From positions 1 to 41,000 of the IMG/VR virus record IMGVR_UViG_3300034062_002216: DNA of 41,000 bases; one strand, given 5' to 3'. Below are positions 26,836 through 35,186 of this stretch, one piece after another (within the stretch, counting starts at the first letter, position 1; the number at the start of each line of letters is the position of its first letter). Made by a program: the position numbers and the translations under genes. Under the pieces are notes generated by a model, which saw only the letters and a list, made by a program, of their open reading frames with translations, was not told where the DNA came from and did not search any database. The stretch comes from a virus.

Positions 26836-27944
26836 TAGGTGAGCCGTAGGCCAAGGACTTCTGTGAAGTCAATCTCAGGGGCGACGCGGTAGCGTTCGAT
26901 CAGCACTGGGTAGGCAAACTCGCCGTTGTCACGAACGACCTTCCTGGGCGTGCCGCCGAAGTTGAGCGGGACGGGCTGCGCCGAGGGAATCTGCGATGCG
27001 CCGCCGTTCTCATACTCGAAGACCTTGACCATCGCCCGCACCTTGTCGCCGGCGGCGACGTTGTCGAAGAGCGCCAGGGGCGTCACGATCTTGCCGCCGG
27101 AGTGCTTCAGCGGCTGGCCGAATGCGTCCTCATTGGCTGCGGCGCCTGCGGGGGCGAATGCCCTGACATTGAAGCCCGTCAGCGGCACGGCCATGTCCCA
27201 TCCGATGTCTTGGTCTGTGTATCGCTGGCCGCCGTAGTGGATGTACGGGACTCTGTTTCGCCGGAACGCGAACTCGTAGGATGCCATCCATCCTCGCCAA
27301 ATGCGGTTTCCGAACGCCTCGACATGGGGCTTGGTTTGGACGCCGCGAAACATCACCGACGCCCGCGTACACGACAAGCTGCCAAGTGTGAAGTCGTTGC
27401 TGTTGACTGATCCGGCGTGCATAACGTGCCGCGTTGGATCAAGCGGCTCGTACTGCTCGATGTTAATGGTGACGATCGGCTCGAGCCTGGTGACGCCGTC
27501 GTAGCGGTCGCCGACGGGATTCACGGCCGGGCCGGGGTCGTCCCACGCGGGCGAACCGTCGAAGTTGATCTGATACCACGCATAGACCGGCACCTCCATC
27601 AGCGAGGTGCTGGTCGTCCAGTTGGCCGGCCGGACGTCGGGCATCATGAGGCTGGGCTCCTGCCCGCCGCCCGACGTCTCCTTCGTCCCGTACTGGAACG
27701 TGCAGACGATGACCATGCGGCTTTCGCCTTCGTAGGCCGCCGAGAACGACTGACAGAAGATTTCGGTGTTCGACGGGTGCTGGTCGCCGATCTGGACGCC
27801 GCAGGCTCCCTGGATGTCCAAGGGTTCGCCGGCCTCTGCCATCATTACGCGGAAGACCCGCGTCTGCGAATCGGCGACGACTCCAGGCTGGCCTGACCTG
27901 GAGAACTGCTGGCCGCTTGAGACTTCGCTTACCATCCGGGGCAT
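26835..27944 (-). CDS. Tail protein, distal tail/hub candidate
   Basis: A 369-residue beta-rich protein. Segments include FRVMMAEAGEPLDIQGACGV, QIGDQHPSNTEIFCQSFSAA, YEPLDPTRHVMHAGSVNSND and ending VAPEIDFTEVLGLRLT. It has no enzyme motif. Following the tape measure by one small gene is where distal tail, hub or baseplate proteins are placed in siphoviruses, so this is the likely class; no named family is recognised from sequence. Confidence 0.75.
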   Translation of the reverse strand: MPRMVSEVSSGQQFSRSGQPGVVADSQTRVFRVMMAEAGEPLDIQGACGVQIGDQHPSNTEIFCQSFSAAYEGESRMVIVCTFQYGTKETSGGGQEPSLMMPDVRPANWTTSTSLMEVPVYAWYQINFDGSPAWDDPGPAVNPVGDRYDGVTRLEPIVTINIEQYEPLDPTRHVMHAGSVNSNDFTLGSLSCTRASVMFRGVQTKPHVEAFGNRIWRGWMASYEFAFRRNRVPYIHYGGQRYTDQDIGWDMAVPLTGFNVRAFAPAGAAANEDAFGQPLKHSGGKIVTPLALFDNVAAGDKVRAMVKVFEYENGGASQIPSAQPVPLNFGGTPRKVVRDNGEFAYPVLIERYRVAPEIDFTEVLGLRLT

Positions 27945-27947
27945 TGA

Positions 27948-28316
27948 TCAGCCCTCCGTAATGTCGACGCGGAGGCGGCTGCCGGCCGTGCCGCGGGCTT
28001 GGTATGACGTCCCGCTCGAGAGCCGAAAGACCGCCGGCTCGCCGGCCCGCAGCGTGGCGAAGGAGACGAACGACCCGCCGGCCTCGATGCCGATCTGGAC
28101 GGTCGACGCCGTCGCCGTCGACAGGTTCCGTAGGAACCCCAGCCCGACGCTGCCGAGGTTCGCCGTCGAGATGCTCGAGGCGTTCGTCGTCAGCGTGTAG
28201 GTGTCGCTCCGCAGGCCGGCGAGGGCCATCGCTGCCGTGACGCCGGCGGCGTTGTTGTTGCTCGACAAGAAGCCCTTGTCGACTCTCATCGTCACGCTGT
28301 AGGAGATGTCTGCCAC
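27948..28316 (-). CDS. Small beta-rich protein related to head proteins
   Basis: A 122-residue protein starting GTG at 28316 with a GAGGAG site. The stretch LGFLRNLSTATASTVQIGIE and the C-terminus YQARGTAGSRLRVDITEG resemble the two proteins at 35183-35692 and 35694-36182, which carry IRNTS/VRNLS and a late LR-x-x-G-x-x-G-x-x-YEI strand. This makes it a probable third member of a paralogous structural family, here placed between the tape measure and the distal tail. Possibly a decoration protein. Confidence 0.7.
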   Translation of the reverse strand: MADISYSVTMRVDKGFLSSNNNAAGVTAAMALAGLRSDTYTLTTNASSISTANLGSVGLGFLRNLSTATASTVQIGIEAGGSFVSFATLRAGEPAVFRLSSGTSYQARGTAGSRLRVDITEG

Positions 28317-28331
28317 TGTAGGCTCCTCTTG

Positions 28332-31300
28332 TTAGTCAAACATTCCCGGCAGATTGCCGGTGTTTGCCTTCGCGATGGCGACCAGTTCACTGAGCGACGC
28401 GCTCTGCTTCTGGAGTTCCACGAGGTTCTGGTTGCGGGCCGAGTCGTCGCCCCGCAGGAGGCGGTTGAGTTCCGAGGCTCCCTGAACCGTCGAAACGTCG
28501 GTGGCCTGGAGTGCCGCCCGAGACGGGCCTTGGAGGACGGCGTTCTGCACCTCGTCGGCGAGGTTAAAGATGGCCGGGGCGGTTTGGCGCTGGGCTTCTT
28601 CGACCGCGCGGCGCTGGGCGGGGGCGGCGTTATCTAAGAACTCCCGCGCGCCGCCGTTGAATGTGCGCTGTATGTCGTTAATCGTCCGCGCAAGCTCTTC
28701 GCCGGCTCGCTGGGCTGGAGTCTTCCTGGCTTGAAAGCCTCGCTCTTGCGCCTGCCGGCGCCGCTCCTCGAAGTTGCTGGCGTCACGGGCGTTGCGAACG
28801 GCGGGGTCGTTGTCAACGGCCCGCTGGACGGCGGCGTCATTTTCAGCGCGGAGCCGCTCGCGCTCGGCAATCAAATCGTTCCGCTGGCCTTGATTCAGGA
28901 CATCCTTGCCATTTAGCTGGCTGTCGATTTCAGCAATCCTGCCCTCGCGGCGGCGAATTCCCTCGTCCTGCCTTGCCCGTTCTTCGGCGAGTGCCGTCTC
29001 GCGGCGAACATTGTCCCTTAAAACCCGCTGCGACTCGAGGTCTCGCTCTGCGCGAGCCCGCTCCGGGGACGGGTTACCCCGCGGGACTCTCCTCTCAAGG
29101 TCGTCGCCACGCGCTTGGTCGGCGGCAGCCTGGGCCGACTGGAAGTTGCTCTCGGCCTCCTGTCGAACCCTGTCGAACGCCGACGCGAAGAGTTCGACGG
29201 ATCGTCGAGCGGCGTCGATTGCCTTGATCTCGCGGTCGCGGGCGCTAATGGCGTCAGATACCGCTTTGATTTCTGTCTGCGCCGAAGACTGCGCCGCGTT
29301 CCGCTCTTGTGGGTCTTCGATTTTTGCCGCGTCAACGAGTTGGTCGCGTGCTGCGCGAAGCCTGGCGCCGAGCGAATCAAGGTCGTTCTCCAACTTGCGA
29401 GCCCCTGGGACACCCTGATCAAACGCCTTGGCGGCTTCATTCTGCCCCTTGGCTATAAGCTCGCTCGCATTGTTGATGGACTGGGCTGCGCGGATGAAAG
29501 ACTCGTCATTTAGCTGTGACAGTGATCTGTCGAGAAGCGAAAGCTGGCTTCTCAGCTTCTCAAGTTCGCCAGATAGGTCGATCCTGTCGGATGCCCCGAA
29601 TGGCCCTCGCGGCTGAATGGCGCCGACCGACGACAGCTGGCCTCTTACTATATTGCGGCGCTGTAGGATGTCGCCGAAAGTATCTCCTTCGTTGACCCTC
29701 CTGGCGTCCTGCTCAAGAAGCGTCTGCCGTGCAAGCCGCGACCGATCCCTGAATGGCGACCCTGCCGCAAGCTCGTTGGCTCGGCGCAGCCTGGCCGCCG
29801 TGTCTTGCAGTAGCTGGCGAGTTTGATCCGCCGTTGGCGCTGGCGTGTCGGCGATCGACTTGCGAACCCTGATCCTTGCTGCCTCAAGGTCGCCCAAGGA
29901 GGTTCTCAGGAACTCAGCTCTGGCGCTATTGGTTTCCGTCTTCAATGACTCAGCGACGACTGACTTCCTCGCCTCGACGTCCAACGACCTTGGGTCGGTC
30001 GCAGCCGCTGCGTCGGCTCTTGCTTCAGCGGATTCTCTCCGCAATTTTGCGATTTCTTCGGCGAACTGCCTGGCGTCTCGTCCAGCATTTGAAAAGACGT
30101 CGCCGGCCAGCCCTCTTCCGAGAGACTCCAGGGCAGATCGGAGCCCCTCGGCAACCGTTCGCTGCTTCTCCAGGGCAGAGGTAAGTGCATTTGCTTGAAT
30201 CTCTGTTGTCTTGCCTGAGTTGGCCCACTTGATGTACGCGACGATGAGCTGCCCAGTGATCGCCGCAGATACGCCAGCGATGAGCCCTGTAGTTCCTCCG
30301 AGGACGAAGCCCAACTGGGAGATATTGTTGCCGGCGGCGCGGATTCGCTGGTCAAGGCCGCCCGTGACGCTGAAGAAGTCATCGATGGCGAAGACGGCCT
30401 GCTGGACGCCGAGGCCGATGTTGCCGAAGGCACCGCGGCCGATGTCGCCGGCACGCTGGAATTGGCGATTGAGCCTATCTGGCGAGATGCCCGCGGCAGC
30501 GGCGGCGGCCCGTATGGCGTCTTGGGCAACGCCATTGATCTGACGCCTCGTCTGCTCGAGGTCGATCGTGCCGCTGTCGGCCGCTGTGGCTATCGCCGTG
30601 CGGAGCCTGTTGAAGGCATCCAGCGCAGGCCCTCGCGCCTGCGTCGAGACGCCGGAGAGAGTCCGTTGCAGAACCTGTAGCTGCGCGGTGTACCCTTGCA
30701 GCGACTGAGCCTGAAGTCCGAACTCGAGGCCGCGGCGACCTGCGCCGCCGAACTGCTGTCCGAAGTCAAGCGCCCGCTGCGACCGTGCGACGCGCTGCTC
30801 AAAACGCTCGGCCTCGTTGGCGGCGTTTCTGATCTGGGCGGCCGTGGCCCCGAACCCCTGTCGGGCCAGGGTTGACGCCTGGTCGGTCGCTCTCTGGAGG
30901 GCGGGGATCAATGCCGTCCGCAGCGGGTCGGGGAGCGTGTCGAGTTGCTGGCGAGCGGCGGTGACGCGGTTGATGACGTTGTCGACCTGGCGGCCGACCT
31001 CAAGCTGACCTCCCAAAGGCCCGGCGCCGCCGGGGATGTCGCCGCCCATCCGCGAGCGGGCCTGACGCTCAAGGTCGCCTGCGGTGTCGATTGGCGTGGC
31101 TCGCTGAGAGAAACGGCCCTGGGCCTCGGCGATCTCAGCATCCCGCCGGCGGCGTTCCTCTTCCTGCCTGAGCCTGAGCAGGTCGCCGACCGGCGTGGCC
31201 CGTCTGGAGAACTGGCCTTCTGCGGCAGCGATTTCGGCATCCCGCCGGCGGCGTTCCTCTTCCTGCCTGAGCCTGAGCAGGTCGCCGACCGGAGTGGCTC

Positions 31301-32213
31301 GCCTGGAGAACTGGCCTTCTGCGGCAGCGATTTCGGCGTCTCTTTGTCGGATCGCTTCAGCCGCCGCGGGCGCCGCCACTGCGGCGTCAAGAGACTCCGA
31401 AAGCTCGCCTGACCGCCTGATCAGCCGAGTAAGCCTCTGCTCCGCTGCCGCCGTGTCGATGTTCAGGATGCGGCGACTCTCGATGGTTGCCTGAACACGC
31501 TGGATCAGGTCATCAAGCCTCGCCAATTGCTGAACAGACCGGCCCACAGACCCGTCGTCAAGGACGCTCGCAGCCGCGCCCTGCGCCCGATTTCTTGCCG
31601 CCGCCGAAGCGGCCAGCGAGTCCCTGACTCGCGGGGCGACGAACGCCAGTTCACGCCCCCGCGGCCCGCTGCCTGCGATTGCCGACGCCTCCGCCAGCCT
31701 GTCGGCGGCCTGCGCTGCCTGCTCGGCCTTGAGGCGGATACGCTCAAAGCTCCTCTCGCCAACAGTGCCACCGCGATTCAGCACAGCCGACAAGTTCTCG
31801 GCGCTTCGCTGGGCCGACCTCATGGCGGGCTCGAAGGCCGTCTGGACGCTGGCCGAAAGGCGCTCCACCGTCCTCGCTGCGGCGCCCAGCGGCTGGTTGA
31901 CCTCAGAGGCCGCTCGCTGAATCCTCTTGAACTGCTCGACCGCCTGAGTCAGCGACGCGAAGGTGGATGTGTCGAACCCCTTGAACGACAGCCGCTGCGA
32001 CGCGACAGCCTGAAGGGCGCGTGATACCTTCTGAGACTCGGTGTAGATGCCCCGAAGAGAAGTCGCCGCAGACCGCTCTGCCGACTTGAGCGACGACTCC
32101 ATCGCCGACGCGAACGAGCGAACCTCCTTCGCCGACGCATTCAACTTGCTGTTGAAGTCGGAGGTGTTCGCCGTTACCAGCGCCGAGATTTTGCCGAGAT
32201 ACGCTTTTGCCAT
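28332..32213 (-). CDS. Tail tape measure protein
   Basis: At 1293 residues this is the largest gene of the window. Long Ala/Arg/Glu/Gln-rich helices fill most of it, with a hydrophobic block near residues 620-665 (GFVLGGTTGLIAGVSAAITG, then QLIVAYIKWA), as usual for tape measures that enter the host membrane. A 33-residue unit (RDAEIAAAEGQFSRRATPVG...) is repeated in tandem at nucleotides 31050-31343. The length sets the tail length in this family; 1293 residues suggests a long tail, typical of a siphovirus. It follows the tail chaperone genes exactly as in lambda-like tails. Confidence 0.95.
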   Translation of the reverse strand: MAKAYLGKISALVTANTSDFNSKLNASAKEVRSFASAMESSLKSAERSAATSLRGIYTESQKVSRALQAVASQRLSFKGFDTSTFASLTQAVEQFKRIQRAASEVNQPLGAAARTVERLSASVQTAFEPAMRSAQRSAENLSAVLNRGGTVGERSFERIRLKAEQAAQAADRLAEASAIAGSGPRGRELAFVAPRVRDSLAASAAARNRAQGAAASVLDDGSVGRSVQQLARLDDLIQRVQATIESRRILNIDTAAAEQRLTRLIRRSGELSESLDAAVAAPAAAEAIRQRDAEIAAAEGQFSRRATPVGDLLRLRQEEERRRRDAEIAAAEGQFSRRATPVGDLLRLRQEEERRRRDAEIAEAQGRFSQRATPIDTAGDLERQARSRMGGDIPGGAGPLGGQLEVGRQVDNVINRVTAARQQLDTLPDPLRTALIPALQRATDQASTLARQGFGATAAQIRNAANEAERFEQRVARSQRALDFGQQFGGAGRRGLEFGLQAQSLQGYTAQLQVLQRTLSGVSTQARGPALDAFNRLRTAIATAADSGTIDLEQTRRQINGVAQDAIRAAAAAAGISPDRLNRQFQRAGDIGRGAFGNIGLGVQQAVFAIDDFFSVTGGLDQRIRAAGNNISQLGFVLGGTTGLIAGVSAAITGQLIVAYIKWANSGKTTEIQANALTSALEKQRTVAEGLRSALESLGRGLAGDVFSNAGRDARQFAEEIAKLRRESAEARADAAAATDPRSLDVEARKSVVAESLKTETNSARAEFLRTSLGDLEAARIRVRKSIADTPAPTADQTRQLLQDTAARLRRANELAAGSPFRDRSRLARQTLLEQDARRVNEGDTFGDILQRRNIVRGQLSSVGAIQPRGPFGASDRIDLSGELEKLRSQLSLLDRSLSQLNDESFIRAAQSINNASELIAKGQNEAAKAFDQGVPGARKLENDLDSLGARLRAARDQLVDAAKIEDPQERNAAQSSAQTEIKAVSDAISARDREIKAIDAARRSVELFASAFDRVRQEAESNFQSAQAAADQARGDDLERRVPRGNPSPERARAERDLESQRVLRDNVRRETALAEERARQDEGIRRREGRIAEIDSQLNGKDVLNQGQRNDLIAERERLRAENDAAVQRAVDNDPAVRNARDASNFEERRRQAQERGFQARKTPAQRAGEELARTINDIQRTFNGGAREFLDNAAPAQRRAVEEAQRQTAPAIFNLADEVQNAVLQGPSRAALQATDVSTVQGASELNRLLRGDDSARNQNLVELQKQSASLSELVAIAKANTGNLPGMFD
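31050..31343 (-). repeat. Intragenic tandem repeat, 99-bp period, in the tape measure gene
   Basis: Two almost identical 99-bp copies (about 31343-31245 and 31244-31146) encode RDAEIAAAEGQFSRRATPVG plus DLLRLRQEEERRR. A third degenerate copy follows (RDAEIAEAQGRFSQRATPID). The near-identity of the first two DNA copies indicates a recent duplication. Confidence 0.85.
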
Positions 32214-32217
32214 CGCC

Positions 32218-32532
32218 TCATCCTTGAGGTGCCTGGAGCTTCATCAGCTCGGCGAAAATCTGGTCGTTCGTCTGCTCTGGTTTGATCGCTCGGGGGATGA
32301 ACACCGACTCTTCGGGGATGTCCTTACGCTTGTAGTTGCCGGAGGAGGCCATGATGATCCGGCATATCCTCGCGGTCTGAGCCCAATGGTCGGGGAGTGG
32401 ATACCGCTGGTCGAAGGCGTACCACTCCGCGATCTCTTCGCTGTCAACCTCCTGTAGCAACCTCTTGACCGACATCCCCAGGCACAGGGCCAAGCGGAGG
32501 TAGAACCTCCGCTCGGGCCTGTCGGTCATCAT
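32218..32532 (-). CDS. Tail assembly chaperone, gpT-like partner
   Basis: A 104-residue protein (MMTDRPERRFYLRLALCLGM, SVKRLLQEVDSEEIAEWYAF). The pattern L-A-x-x-L-G-M-S-V-x-x-L-L-x-E-x-x-S-x-E-I-x-E-W-x-A-F is that of phage minor tail T / DUF4035-type proteins. It can start at ATG 32532, overlapping the upstream stop as ATGA, but it is more likely made as the C-terminal part of a fusion by -1 frameshifting at GGGAAAA, as lambda gpGT is. It precedes the tape measure by four bases, as expected for the chaperone. Confidence 0.85.
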   Translation of the reverse strand: MMTDRPERRFYLRLALCLGMSVKRLLQEVDSEEIAEWYAFDQRYPLPDHWAQTARICRIIMASSGNYKRKDIPEESVFIPRAIKPEQTNDQIFAELMKLQAPQG

Positions 32533-32867
32533 TCTTTTCCCAGGTTCTCCACGGCCTCCTGCGTGAAGGCGTTGATCTTCCACGCCGTCTCGAAGACGCG
32601 GTTGAGGACGACGCTCGACTTCTTGCCGAGTTCCTTGGCGTCCTCGTCCTTGAAGAGCCGGTCGCCCTTCTCGTCGCAGAGGCACAGCACGAGGAACCGA
32701 ACGCGGAACGACTTCATCTTCTGTTCCGCGTAGGAGTCCTCGAAGGCGTCGCGGTCGGTGCCGCTGATGATCTTGATGTAGTAGTCGCCGCCCCACTCGG
32801 GGATCGCCACCTTCTCGATCTTGATGTCGTCGGCGGCGAGGATGCGGCTGCGGAGGTCGAGGGCCAT
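32529..32867 (-). CDS. Tail assembly chaperone, gpG-like
   Basis: A 112-residue protein: MALDLRSRILAADDIKIEKV, VAIPEWGGDYYIKIISGTDR, DAFEDSYAEQKMKSFRVRFL, then helical SSVVLNRVFETAWKINAF and AFTQEAVENLGKE. This layout (strand-rich start, then A/E-rich helix ending N-A-F-T-x-x-A-x-E-x-x-x-K) is typical of phage tail assembly chaperones that bind the tape measure before the tube is built. Near its end is the heptamer G GGA AAA (32541-32535), with the stop TGA two codons later. Confidence 0.88.
   Translation of the reverse strand: MALDLRSRILAADDIKIEKVAIPEWGGDYYIKIISGTDRDAFEDSYAEQKMKSFRVRFLVLCLCDEKGDRLFKDEDAKELGKKSSVVLNRVFETAWKINAFTQEAVENLGKE
32535..32541 (-). other. Slippery heptamer for -1 frameshift
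   Basis: On the minus strand the gpG-like gene ends CTG GGA AAA GAA TGA. The heptamer G GGA AAA matches X XXY YYZ in frame. Slippage by -1 continues AGA ATG ATG ACC into the gpT-like frame, which is open upstream and downstream, giving a fusion of about 214 residues. Lambda uses G GGA AAG at the same place. Confidence 0.75.
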
Positions 32868-32885
32868 GCTGCTAGGACTCCAGGG

Positions 32886-33293
32886 TCAGTAGGGGATGTT
32901 GTTCATCACGAAAGTCATTCGGCCGCGCATGAAGTCGCCCGCGGCCAGTTCGGTTCCGGCGCTCTCGAGCACCGCCTCGGACTGCACAACGAACGCCGCA
33001 GAGTTGGCGATCGTCAGCGTCCCCACCTGGCCGCCGCTGCTGCCATTGAAGGTCGTCAGCGGCACAGCACGGGCAAGCTCCGTCGAGTCGCGGAGATACT
33101 CGATCGTGACCTTCGCCGGGGACAGAATGTCCCCCGTGGCGACCATCTTGCGGCCCCCAAGGGGGTCGCCGACCTGGGTCATGTCGACGATCTCCGGCGT
33201 CGCCTCCTCGACGGAGATCGACAGAACCTTCGCGGTGAAGGTTCCGCCGGCATCCTGGAATGCGAACGTCGTCCCTTGCGACGAGATAGCCAC
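32886..33293 (-). CDS. Tail tube protein candidate, copy 2
   Basis: A 135-residue beta-rich protein starting GTG at 33293: AISSQGTTFAFQDAGGTFTA, VLSISVEEATPEIVDMTQVG, then GGRKMVATGDILSPAKVTIE, ending GDFMRGRMTFVMNNIPY. It aligns along its length with the gene upstream (33317-33649), for example in S-x-Q-G-x-T-F-x-F at the start and GDF-x-RG-x-x-TF at the end. Position between tail terminator and chaperone is where the major tail protein lies. The T-F-G-D-P-G-R pattern fits a tail tube. Confidence 0.75.
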   Translation of the reverse strand: MAISSQGTTFAFQDAGGTFTAKVLSISVEEATPEIVDMTQVGDPLGGRKMVATGDILSPAKVTIEYLRDSTELARAVPLTTFNGSSGGQVGTLTIANSAAFVVQSEAVLESAGTELAAGDFMRGRMTFVMNNIPY

Positions 33294-33316
33294 AGACGCC
33301 TCCCGTCAAGCAGACG

Positions 33317-33649
33317 TCAGGAGAGGCGGAACGTGGCCGACCCCCGGATGAAGTCGCCGACAGAGCCGCCCAGCGACGCCTGCGACACCGTCGCATTGCC
33401 GCTGAAAGACATCGGCCCGCTGATCGAGAGGGCGCCGGACGAACCCGCCGAGAGGATGGTCGTGTTGATGTAGTCGATCTGGACTTCGCGCTCGGTCGCG
33501 AACCCGCCGACGAACACCCGCCGGCCGTTGGCGGCGATGCCGAGGTGGGTCGCGTCGAGGAGGTCTTGCGAGTCATTGACCTGAACCGAGGTGACGGTGA
33601 CCGCGGAGCCACCGAACGTGAACGTAAGTCCCTGTGCCGACGTTCCCAT
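33317..33649 (-). CDS. Tail tube protein candidate, copy 1
   Basis: A 110-residue beta-rich protein: MGTSAQGLTFTFGGSAVTVT, LLDATHLGIAANGRRVFVGG, and ending GGSVGDFIRGSATFRLS. The D-A-T-H-L-G...G-R-R-V-F segment is similar to the D-M-T-Q-V-G...G-R-K-M-V of the next gene, showing a tandem duplication. One of the two is presumably the tube protein; the other could be a minor tube or tail decoration subunit. Confidence 0.75.
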   Translation of the reverse strand: MGTSAQGLTFTFGGSAVTVTSVQVNDSQDLLDATHLGIAANGRRVFVGGFATEREVQIDYINTTILSAGSSGALSISGPMSFSGNATVSQASLGGSVGDFIRGSATFRLS

Positions 33650-33670
33650 GTATCGCGCCTCCTTGCGCTA

Positions 33671-34099
33671 CTAAGTGGCAGATTCCTGCCAGGTGACCTG
33701 ATACAGTTGTCTGACCTCGTAGGCTGGGGGCAACTGAGCCCCGGCAACCGTCGGGTCGAGGAAGTCGTCCGTTTCGGACACCAACCTCATATCTTCTATC
33801 GTAGCATTCGCCATCGTGCCGGTGTGACCATCGAGGGCCAGGCGAACCTCGTCAGCCAGCGTGCGGACGGTGTCGTAGGACAGCGCCCACGACGATATCT
33901 GGAGGTTCACGGTCGGCATGAAGATCGGCCCGCCCAGCGACGACTCGCGGGCGATGTTCGCCCGCCGGTAGACGATGAACGGCAGGCTCGCCCCGGTCTT
34001 CGGCACGGCGATGGGGTAGACCTGGAAGCCGACGAGCCGCGCCACGCCGGGGGTCGACACCAGCCGGAGGTAGATGTGCTTTTCTGGTGAGATGAGCAT
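33671..34099 (-). CDS. DUF3168-type tail terminator/completion protein
   Basis: A 142-residue protein. VGFQVYPIAVPKTGASLPFI leading to VYRR, then FMPTVNLQISSWALSYDTVR and LADEVRLALDGHTG, follow the DUF3168 pattern (V-Y-P...P-Y-x-V-Y, v-x-v-x-x-w-x-x-s-y-x-x-a-x-x-l-a-x-x-v). These proteins cap the tail tube and join it to the head connector. The ATG overlaps the upstream stop (TGATG). Its place just before the tail tube genes is the standard one. Confidence 0.85.
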   Translation of the reverse strand: MLISPEKHIYLRLVSTPGVARLVGFQVYPIAVPKTGASLPFIVYRRANIARESSLGGPIFMPTVNLQISSWALSYDTVRTLADEVRLALDGHTGTMANATIEDMRLVSETDDFLDPTVAGAQLPPAYEVRQLYQVTWQESAT

Positions 34100-34869
34100 C
34101 AGGTGTACCTGTTGATCTGGGCCTGGATGGCGGCGAACAGGATGTCCTGCACCTCTTTGTGGTTCGCCGTGATGGTGTCTTCCATCGGATGGTACGCCGG
34201 CATCGGGTCGATGCTTTCGCCGGGGCCGAGGGTGATGGGGTGCTGCTTCCCGTTGCCGTCGAGGGCGAAGTCGTGCGAATACCCCTTGCCGCGGCCGGCC
34301 TGGCGGGTCGGCTCGTTTATGCTCCCCATGAGGAAGTAGTAGCCGCGGCCTTTGCGGGCGAACTCCTCGTCGTTAAGCGTCCCCGTCCGCTTCATCTTCC
34401 CGTTGATGGCCTGGTGGACGTTGACGTAGGTACGGCGGCCCTGCGTGCCCGGCCGCCGCCGGCCCGTTCCGAACTCCACGAGCCAGGCGTGGTTGCCGCT
34501 GCCGTCGCGCTCGTCGGCCCCCTTGTTGCCGGTGCTCTGGGGGCCGGTGATCGACACGCCAACCTGGCCGTCGCGGTAGTCCTTGCTGATCGTCTTCACG
34601 CTCTTGGCGAGGTTGCCGGTCGCGCCGCCGCTCTTCGCAGAAAACGGCCTCGACACCAGAATCTTGTAGTCGTCGCGAATGGGCTTCGACGCCTGGAAGG
34701 TGATCTTCTTCAGGAGGCCGGGCAGCTCGAGGACGCCGGCGACGCGGGCCAGCTCTTGGGCCAGCTCGCGGGCGCCGGCCGTCTGGATGGTGACGAAGCC
34801 GCTGGTCTTCTGGATCGACGACTCGCCGCCGACGACGCGCGGTGCTCCGAGGCCACGTTCGATCGCCAT
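34099..34869 (-). CDS. HK97 gp10-family neck/tail-joining protein
   Basis: A 256-residue protein with KKITFQASKPIRDDYKILVS, LAKSVKTISKDYRDGQVGVS and HAWLVEFGTGRRRPG, followed by M-x-P-x-M-x-x-A-like PMPAYHPMEDTITANHKEVQ near the C-terminus. A-x-x-P-I-R...HA-x-LVEFGT is the HK97 gp10 (PF04883) signature. Usual members are 120-160 residues, so this one has an N-terminal extension and an insert around 150-215. It should complete the tail before joining to the head. It shares one base with the adaptor's stop (TGATG). Confidence 0.85.
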   Translation of the reverse strand: MAIERGLGAPRVVGGESSIQKTSGFVTIQTAGARELAQELARVAGVLELPGLLKKITFQASKPIRDDYKILVSRPFSAKSGGATGNLAKSVKTISKDYRDGQVGVSITGPQSTGNKGADERDGSGNHAWLVEFGTGRRRPGTQGRRTYVNVHQAINGKMKRTGTLNDEEFARKGRGYYFLMGSINEPTRQAGRGKGYSHDFALDGNGKQHPITLGPGESIDPMPAYHPMEDTITANHKEVQDILFAAIQAQINRYT

Positions 34870-35186
34870 CAGATGACCTCCCTGACGAGGAGTTCGGTCA
34901 TCGTGCGATCGATGCGGTCGGTGATGCTCGCCACCTCCATCGTCTTGCCGCGCCACTGCACGCGGTACTGGTAGGTGACGCTCGGCCGGTGGCGGATGCG
35001 GATGCGATGCGTCGCCACGACGTCGGCTTGCTGGGCCTGGAGGATGTCCTTGGCCGCCAGCCCCTCGACCTCGGCCCACACCGTCGCCTCCGCGGTGAAC
35101 GTCAGCGTGGCTTCGCCCATAGGGCTGCGAGACTCGCTCGGAGCCAGGAGGCTGACCCGCTCGTTCATGCGGCCGGCGGAAATCAC
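34869..35186 (-). CDS. Phage head-tail adaptor (head closure) protein
   Basis: A 105-residue protein. AGRMNERVSLLAPSESRSPM, ATVWAEVEGLAAKDILQAQQ, ATHRIRIRHRPSVTYQYRVQ and WRGKTMEVASITDRIDR follow the SPP1 gp16/ HK97 head-tail adaptor family closely (G-x-x-x-x-R-I/V-x-L; W-A-x-V; H-x-I-x-I-R; x-Y-R-V-x-W-x-G-x-x). It seals the connector and forms the tail-joining surface. The start is GTG at 35186, with a GTGA overlap. Confidence 0.88.
   Translation of the reverse strand: MISAGRMNERVSLLAPSESRSPMGEATLTFTAEATVWAEVEGLAAKDILQAQQADVVATHRIRIRHRPSVTYQYRVQWRGKTMEVASITDRIDRTMTELLVREVI

Noticed and set aside
31050-31343. Tandem repeats as a CRISPR array
   Set aside because: The units are contiguous, in frame and inside the tape measure gene, with no spacers.
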